Shown here piece by piece: positions 57,501-64,000 of a stretch of 64,000 nucleotides of DNA. The stretch is from Caenorhabditis remanei (Eukaryota; Nematoda; Chromadorea; Rhabditida; Rhabditidae): the NCBI RefSeq assembly GCF_010183535.1, contig NC_071328.1, positions 5,332,001 to 5,396,000 of the forward strand. The letters run 5' to 3'. How positions within the stretch are numbered: position 1 is the first letter of the stretch; the number at the start of each line of letters is the position of its first letter. The notes under the pieces are model-generated. The model saw nothing but the letters and a program-made list of their open reading frames with translations, made no database searches and was not told the DNA's origin. A program made the position numbers and the translations under genes.

Positions 57501-60500
57501 TCAGGTGACACCGAAATAGACTGTCAAAGTTGGTAATTTTCCACTGAAAACAGCCAAAATTGAGAACCTTTTGAGTGGTACTGTAAGGTAGAGTACGGTA
57601 GCCTTCTGAAAGATTCTACAGTAAAATCATAACTCATAGATCCCTATATAATTTCAGCACCAACCGCTGCAGAATACATGCCATTGCCCGTAGTGGATAA
57701 ACCATTAACATTGACAGTTTCAAATTCACACAGCATTGATCCAAATGAGCCGATAGCGGCTTTGGGTGGACTGACACCGACGAAAGAGGGACGAGTTGCA
57801 GCATTGAGGAGACGGAGTTCAATGGTTAGAGACAAATGGGCAACTAAAATGGAATTTCTGCTAGCTGTTGTGGGGTACGCCGTCGATTTGGGCAATATTT
57901 GGAGGTGAGTGTGGGAGAGAGAGGATGGAAATGAGGGCTATGGTAGGAGAAGAAACTTGGAATTCAGAAGCAAGTCATGGCCTCACAAATAGCTCTAATA
58001 ATAAGAAATTAGAGTTACATGAATAGTGCTTATACAGATCTCCGTTTTTTTCTGTTGAATAAAGAATAAAACGGCATCTTTTACTCAAGGAGCTATATCT
58101 CTGAGAGGACCTCGTACAAAGAAAGTATAAACTAGAAAAATAAAAAGGCCGAGTGTATAAATGTACTATTAAAAGTTCAAAACAATAAAACGATTTTGTG
58201 CGCAGTTACACAAGTTTGAATTTCATGCCTTTTTAGGACTTCAGCCAAAAAGTGTAAACTTTGAAGGAGTGTCATGGTGTGAAAAATAGTCCTGTCAACT
58301 TGAATTTTTGAATATGAATAGGACATTCCTAGATCGTTAATTTTGTGGTTGACAACTTTTTTTGAACATTTGTAACCTAGTAATAAATGAAGTCAGTAAC
58401 GGGTCAACGTCAATATCCCCCAAAGTGGAATGAAAATTCTGAGCTAGAACTTTGATCTAATAAAATTCTGCAAGTACACACTCGTAAAACAGATTCCTGA
58501 TTTCAATCGTTTCCAGATTTCCCTCTGTCTGCTACAAACACGGTGGAGGAGCTTTTCTGATTCCATACTTTATAATGTTAATGGTCGGTGGACTCCCCAT
58601 GTTTTATATGGAACTCGTTCTGGGACAGTTCCATCGAGCAGGTTGTGTGAGCATTTGGAGAAAAGTTTGTCCGCTCTTTCGAGGTATTTTTGTGTCGATT
58701 GGTGGCCGTGAAAATCCTACAGTACTACTTCAGGAATCGGTTACGGTATCTGCTGTATCTGCACATTCATAGCCATTTTCTACAATGCAATTATCGCGCA
58801 AGCTGTCTACTTTGCTATCGTTTCTTTATCGGTAATTTGTTTTCAGCAAATGGAAATCTGACAGTTTTCTGTGTTTTCAGAGGATTTGGGATTCAGAAGT
58901 GCCGTGGGCTAAATGTGGTAACCCGTGGAATACTCCAAGATGTTCAGATGATCTCAATGTGACAATGTCAAGGAATGGAACTCGATTGAGCACGCCCTCG
59001 GAAGAATATTATTTGTAATTATTGGGTTTTAATAGGGGTTGAAGAAAAACAGAAACAAGATAATGGAAAAAATCGGGCCAGAGACTTATGGAACCTCTGT
59101 ACCAGAGTTGTGCGGAATTCCGACTTCGGGATAAGGAATTTCACTTCCGACTTCCGTCATTCCATAACTGTGGAATTTAGGAAGAATATATTTGGCAGAA
59201 ATACATAGAGAAATGGTCTAAAAGGACAGAAAAAAGGCTTTTCAGTTAAGAACTAATTTTCCACTACTTTTCGCGAATTTTATGAACTTTTCTTGTAGTT
59301 TTAAAATTTTTGCGAAAAAATCTTTTTCCGACTTCCGACTTCCAACTTCCGACGTGTTGTGAAGTGACGCTTTGACTAGAACCTGCGATTCCGAAGGTCG
59401 ATGTTTCGAAACCATCTTTTGAAGCCTTACTTGGCACCTCTCACCTGAAAATAGAATGACAAACCCTCATTTCCTTCCAGATATAACGTGCTAGAAGTCC
59501 AAAAATCCTCTGGATTCGATGATCTCGGAGGTGTGAAAGGCTCAATGGCCGTCTGCCTACTCGCCGTCTTCACAATGGTCTACTTCGCTCTCTGGAAGGG
59601 ACCTCAATCATCTGGAAAGATCGTCTGGGTTACTGCAACTGCTCCATACGTGATTCTCTCAATTCTCTTGGTCCGTGGACTGCTTCTCCCTGGTGCTCAG
59701 AATGGGCTCTACTATTATATCACTCCGGATTTCGAGAAATTGAAAGATCCGGCTGTTTGGTCGGCTGCTGCTACTCAGATATTCTTCTCACTTGGTCCTG
59801 GATTTGGAGTTCTTCTTGCGTTGAGCAGTTATAACGATTTCAATAATAATTGCTATCGGTGAGAGCTTTTTCAAGATCAAAACAATAGTTGAATTTCAGT
59901 GATGCCGTCACCACATCTATCATCAACTGTGCCACGTCATTCTTCTCCGGATGTGTTGTTTTCTCAACACTTGGATATATGTCTCTTCTGACAAATCGAC
60001 CGATTAATGAGGTAAATGGAATGATGGGGAGTACTGTAGGATTACTGTAGAAGTGATCCTACAGCATTTGTGTTTGTCAGTAATGTGGAGTTCTCTTGAT
60101 TTGGGGTTGCTATCCCAGATTTCAAAATATTTCAAATTTCCTTTTACCGAGTTTCCCTAACTTTTAAGTTTTTTATTCAAAATTTTCAGAATCAGCAGTA
60201 TTTCACATTTCATACTTCTGGATACATAAATTTTCGAGTGTCTGAATTCTCGAAAAACTATATTCCTTTGAAGCTCAGATTTTCACATTTCAGAATTTTG
60301 AAGTGCTTTTTCTTTCTGAATTAGTTTACAGGATTCCCGACTCATTGAATTTCATGAATTCGGAATTTTTGAAATTTTGAAAATTTTCTAAATTTCCCAA
60401 TATCAGAAACTTGGTATCCATTGAGTTCCGAGTTCTTGAATCCCTGATTCCCTAAATCTCAAAATATGCATGCTTCCTTGAATTCCAGTTTACAGAATTC

Positions 60501-62754
60501 TTGTTTTTTAGATTCCTTGGCATCTTAACAATCTTGACTTAAGTTTCTTCCGAGATTCTAATTTTTTTAATTCACATTTTCTCATTATTTACTTTTTTTC
60601 AGGTAGTCGGTGAGCACGACGCCTCCCTAATCTTCATCGTCTACCCTCAAGCTCTGGCAACAATGGATTACAGTTGTTTCTGGTCTCTCATCTTTTTCAT
60701 TATGCTCATTACTCTCGGAATCGACTCAACTTTTGCTGGAATCGAGGCATTTATCACTGGATTCTGTGATGAATCTCGCTTTTTGACGAAGAATCGAAAG
60801 TGGTTCGTGCTGGTGATTTGTATCATTTACTACTTCCTCAGCTTCCCAGCAATTAGTTATGTAAGTTTTTTTTTCACTTTGTGTGAGGATATTTGAAAAA
60901 AATTTGGAAAACGCGCTCTACTGACAACTTTTCATAACGAGAGAGGGAGCGAGACGCAGAGAAATCAGAGAGTATGCTTCTCTGAGTCTCGTTCTCTAGA
61001 GATGTATCTTCAAATACGTATATCTTTGTAGTCGTGACCGCTATCAAAATAAACTTAACTAGTAAAACGTAGGAAACCTTTTTGGCTATATTCCATCAGT
61101 ACTTAATTTTTGTGTAACTTGACCAGCTTTTGAGATAAAGGTGTTTAATGTACAGTTTTCCCCAGAGGGACACTGATAATTGAAACAATATGTTCCTTCG
61201 AGTCTCAATTGTTCTAACTTCTTATTAACAGAGCATATTTCCTAGAAGATACAAAAATAATTTTCTCTCCGTTTCCAGGGCGGTCAATTCGTGATTCCAT
61301 TCCTCGATGAATACGGTGTCTCCTTGTCAGTTCTCTTCATTGTAACCTGTGAAATGATTGCTGTTTGTTGGTTTTACGGAGTGGATCAATTCTCGAAAGA
61401 TATTCGAGCAATGTTAGGATTCTATCCGGGAATCTATTGGAGAGTTTGTTGGACTTGTTCTCCTGTTTTTATAAGTGTGAGTTAAAATTTCTGACATTTT
61501 TGAAATCTTGTAGTTTTGAGGACCTGAATTCATACTTCTAGATTCACAAACTTCTGGTTATTTGAGTTTCAGGGTTCTCAGATTCAACGGTTTTGGAGTC
61601 CTGAGTTATTAAAAAACTTTTGTGAAAAACCCTTATTTGGATTTTTTCTAATTTCTCAATTTCAGCTAATCTTCATAATGACCGTCTACAACAGTTCATT
61701 CAAACCAATGCAAATGGCTTCCTACACTTTCCCATGGTGGAGTGTTATTCTCGGTTAGTTTTGACTTTTTTTGGAATTCTAAAACATTGAATTCTGAAGA
61801 AGAAAACTCGGATAAATTTTGATAATCTTGTTTTCGGGGTTGCCGATATTTCAGATTTCTGTTATTTCTTATTTCCAATTCTATTAGTTTTGTGATGTTT
61901 CAGATTAGAAAATTGTTCAAATTTTTAGACTTGCTGATTTTTAAACAACTTCTTATTTTACACATCTAGATTTTTAGATTCTCAGTTTCAAGTTTTTTAA
62001 AACATTTTTGATTCCGACATTTTCGAATTTTTGGTAAAATCTGGGATCTTTTCACTGCCAAATCACTAGAGAATTAAAAATCAAGAGCTTTTAGAATTTT
62101 CCAGAAACTTTGAAACTTCGATTTCGAAATATGGAAATCATAGAGGATCCCGTTTTCTTCTGATTCTGAAACTTCGAATTTTTGAATTTTGAACGAAGAT
62201 CTGAAATTTCAAATTGTAAATGTTTTGATTAGATAAGAAACCTTTTTACTGTTTTTCTAGAATTTTCCGTTCAAGATCTTTTTTGTGTTGTATTATTAGC
62301 ACGACACGCCTCCTACAACCGCGCTCTACCGTAACGGTAGAAGTTTTTTTACGGAATTGAGAAGCTAATACAAATTTAACGATTTTGAATTGTAAAAATT
62401 CTGATTTTCATGTTTTGGTTTTGCAAATTCCAGTAGATTCTTTGTAAAAAAGCTCCTGAGTTTCAAAAGTTCAGAAATCTTCACAACTTTTTCGAATTTT
62501 TCTGAAATTTCAGATTAATTTTTTCAAAACTCGTTCCAATTTCAGGCTGGTTCCTCCGTCTGATCTCCGTACTCGCCATCCCTGGATTCGCAATAATCTA
62601 CCTTCTCAGTGGCACCGGATCGCTCACCGAACGATTCCGATGGGCGATTACACCTCAACAACGCCGGAATTCAGCCACTTCACTGGCAGCTGATCCAACT
62701 CAAATTATCGATAGTTCTTTCCTTGATCCCATTCATACTTTAACTCCCGTTTGA
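54574..62754 (+). CDS. mod-5: Serotonin transporter (SLC6 family)
   Basis: Twelve exons (54574-54622, 57044-57121, 57658-57904, 58517-58683, 58734-58831, 58881-59014, 59481-59858, 59900-60011, 60603-60860, 61279-61476, 61666-61753, 62546-62754) join in frame to 671 aa, the length I recall for C. elegans MOD-5. About 12 membrane helices are present. TM1 has [13 protein letters not shown] with the amine-binding Asp near 119. TM2-3 contain [17 protein letters not shown] and [18 protein letters not shown]. The large extracellular loop has a [10 protein letters not shown] cysteine pair and NVT and NGT glycosylation sites. The Na+-site regions [17 protein letters not shown] and [12 protein letters not shown] are intact. 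It should clear serotonin by Na+/Cl- cotransport at the neuronal plasma membrane. Start choice: the 54574 ATG gives a frame through exon 2; an internal ATG at 57070 would lose 25 residues. Intron 1 (2.4 kb) and others hold repeats. Confidence 0.95.
55930..56115. repeat. Dispersed repeat copy in mod-5 intron 1
   Basis: Shares CGTTTTCAGTTGAAATT, TTTTTAATGAATTATACAGA, GTAGAGCTTCATTTTTGTAG and CTTTTTTGTACGGCCACTCC with the copy at 18420-18630. It is the second clear member of the family in the window. No coding sequence. Confidence 0.65.
57160..57590. repeat. Palindromic repeat in mod-5 intron 2
   Basis: The left half (TTTGGCTGTTTTCAGTGGAAA, GGTGTCACTTCATTGTCCGA, TGTATGGGTTGGACCGAGCA, CTTGAAAGTTACAGG) is repeated in inverted order on the right (CCTGTAACTTTCAAG, TGTTCAACCCATACA, TCGGACAATCAGGTGACACC, TTTTCCACTGAAAACAGCCA). 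Each arm is about 200 bp. It is a foldback MITE and shares pieces with the dispersed repeats at 18420, 55930 and 58215. Confidence 0.8.
58215..58380. repeat. Diverged dispersed repeat copy in mod-5 intron 3
   Basis: A weaker copy of the family, with AAGTGTAAACTTTGAAGGAG, TGTCATGGTGTGAAAAATAG and GTGGTTGACAACTTTTTTTG. Boundaries are approximate. Confidence 0.45.
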
Positions 62755-63175
62755 ATTTATTTCTCTTTTTTTCTTCAAATCTCCAATCGTCCCGAATCTC
62801 TTCTCTTTCCCCGATCTCTAATAGCCATCCACGCGGTACCCGTTTCCATTATTTCCATCTCATTTCTCTCTTTTCGTACCACAACAGTATATGTAAATAC
62901 TAAATCTACTAATATTTTTATAAGTTATACTTCTTTTTTTCTTTTTCTTCTTTCTTTCAAACCGATATCGTCACCCAGAACTAATGATAGCGTTACAAAT
63001 AAATTCAAATGATTGTAATTCTCAAGACAGATCAGCCATAACCGTAGTAAAGAAAACATGGAGACATAGGGTTAATCACAGGATGCAATAAGTTTCAGAT
63101 TAGTTAAGTATGCATTATGATGGGAGGATTTGAATGTATGTACATGGTACACGTTGTGAAGGGGGGGGGGGGGAG
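62755..63175. other. Convergent 3' region of mod-5 and the ARFRP1-like gene
   Basis: The 421 bases between the two stop codons hold both 3' UTRs. AATAAATTC near 62998 is a candidate polyadenylation signal for mod-5. A 13-base G run lies at 63161-63173, just past the stop of the minus-strand gene. Confidence 0.5.
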
Positions 63176-63930
63176 CTAAAGATACAATGGTTGACTAGCT
63201 AATGATCGAACAATCCAATGTACACATCGTTCGATATTCGTTCCTTCGAGTGCTGAGACAGGGAGAACTGCGAGATCTGATCGGTGATTGTCATCTTCTA
63301 ACAGCATTCGGACCTGAAAAAATATATTGAAAAGAGGATGATGTGACTTTGGTGTGTTTCACTATGTTCCATGTTTCATTTCCCCATTTTTTTTAGGTAA
63401 AAATAACTAAAATTTATTGAAATTGCTAAAAAAAATATTTGAGAAAATCACAGTTCGTGACAGAATGATCAAAAATACGCTAGGAGTTTTTAAGACCAAA
63501 AACCCCACTTTCAAGTTCAAAACAGGTATTTTAAAGCACAAAAACGTAGAAATTTGTATATAAAAGCTGTTTTTTTTTCAAATTTATATTTGTCGTTTAT
63601 TTCTAGCAATTTTCACTATAAGATTACCTCCGCAGCCGCTGCAGCTCCTTCCATTTCACTTTTATTCACCGCGACTAGAACTGGAACATTTTGTACAATT
63701 TCATTCGACATTACTTCTTCTGAAAATTTCAAAATATAAATTTAAATTTACTTTCCAAAACTCACTGAACTGAGAAGCAACTATTGGGAAAAGATCACTC
63801 CTCGTGGCATCGACGACAAAAATTAAAGCATTTGCATCGTCATAATATGTTGCCCAGAGTTCTCGGAGACTCTCTTGACCGCCGAGATCCCAGAAATGAA
63901 GACATGTGTTGTTCAGCTCTACTTTGCCGG
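63176..63930 (-). CDS. ARF-related small GTPase (ARFRP1/Arl3-like), 3' part
   Basis: Three minus-strand exons (63930-63766, 63719-63628, 63313-63176) join in frame and end at a TAG. The 5' exons lie beyond the window. The visible part starts with the switch II strand HFWDLGGQESLRELW (WDLGGQ is the ARF-family G3 motif), then YYDDANALIFVVDATRSD, and the guanine-specificity motif NKSE in VPVLVAVNKSEMEGA (NKxD/E type), and ends with VLPVSALEGTNIERCVHWIV (the SA of G5). YY after the switch and the WIV helix fit ARFRP1, a Golgi GTPase of the trans-Golgi network that acts upstream of ARL1. The C. elegans counterpart lies next to mod-5 as I recall, which agrees. It converges on mod-5. Confidence 0.88.
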
Positions 63931-64000
63931 CTGAAAATTTAATAATATTGATTTTTCAGTTTTTTTTTGAGCAGAAATTCAGAAATTTTCGATTTTCTGC

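Noticed and set aside
1..64000. CRISPR arrays, bacterial operons, ribosome binding sites, phage or plasmid features
   Set aside because: The DNA is from a eukaryote with spliced genes; no regularly spaced short repeats of CRISPR type were seen.

Overview
The window is nuclear DNA of a Caenorhabditis nematode. Introns are short, begin GT and end TTTCAG or similar, intergenic DNA is AT-rich, many genes have a splice acceptor a few bases before the start ATG (the layout of SL1 trans-splicing), and several gene families are nematode-typical (a transthyretin-like secreted protein, an HNF4-type nuclear receptor). Four genes match C. elegans loci I recognise (riok-1, arx-7, pign-1, mod-5). I recall these as lying on C. 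elegans chromosome I, but that is from memory. I cannot name the species.

Layout. 1-5.5 kb: no supported gene; pyrimidine-rich repeats. 5.5-6.5 kb: small secreted protein (+). 6.5-12.7 kb: no supported gene. 12.75-16.66 kb: transthyretin-like secreted protein (+), whose introns hold three inverted-repeat elements. 16.8-28.6 kb: HNF4-like nuclear hormone receptor (-), convergent with the previous gene; its 8.5-kb second intron contains a young LTR retrotransposon (20883-27795) with 851-bp LTRs and a 5-bp target duplication. 28.6-32.5 kb: intergenic, with a pre-miRNA-like hairpin and a near-perfect palindromic MITE. 32.5-34.3 kb: riok-1 (+). 35.7-39.1 kb: MAP7/ensconsin-like microtubule protein (+). 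39.9-40.7 kb: arx-7 (+). 41.0-44.3 kb: pign-1 (-), divergent from a C2H2 zinc-finger gene (44.7-46.9 kb, +). 47.7-53.25 kb: a complete DNA transposon. 54.6-62.75 kb: mod-5, the serotonin transporter (+). 63.2-63.9 kb: 3' part of an ARFRP1-type small GTPase (-), running off the window.

The most interesting object is the 5,552-bp element at 47702-53253. It has 14-bp perfect terminal inverted repeats beginning CACAG, a 3-bp GAC target duplication, GC-rich subterminal repeats, and two multi-exon genes on the minus strand that both assemble without a break: an 802-aa transposase-like protein (10 exons, including one GC-AG intron) and a 478-aa second protein with a coiled coil and a possible BEN-like C-terminus. 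The termini, target duplication and two-gene plan fit an animal CACTA (En/Spm-like) transposon. It appears to sit inside a tRNA-like repeat, so that box A and box B flank it.

The host genes are unrelated in function (ribosome biogenesis kinase, microtubules, Arp2/3, GPI anchors, transcription factors, serotonin uptake, Golgi GTPase). I see no operon-like tight spacing except that arx-7 and pign-1 converge, and pign-1 and the zinc-finger gene share a 422-bp divergent upstream region. Gene models were built by hand from splice sites and reading-frame continuity; no alignment was run.
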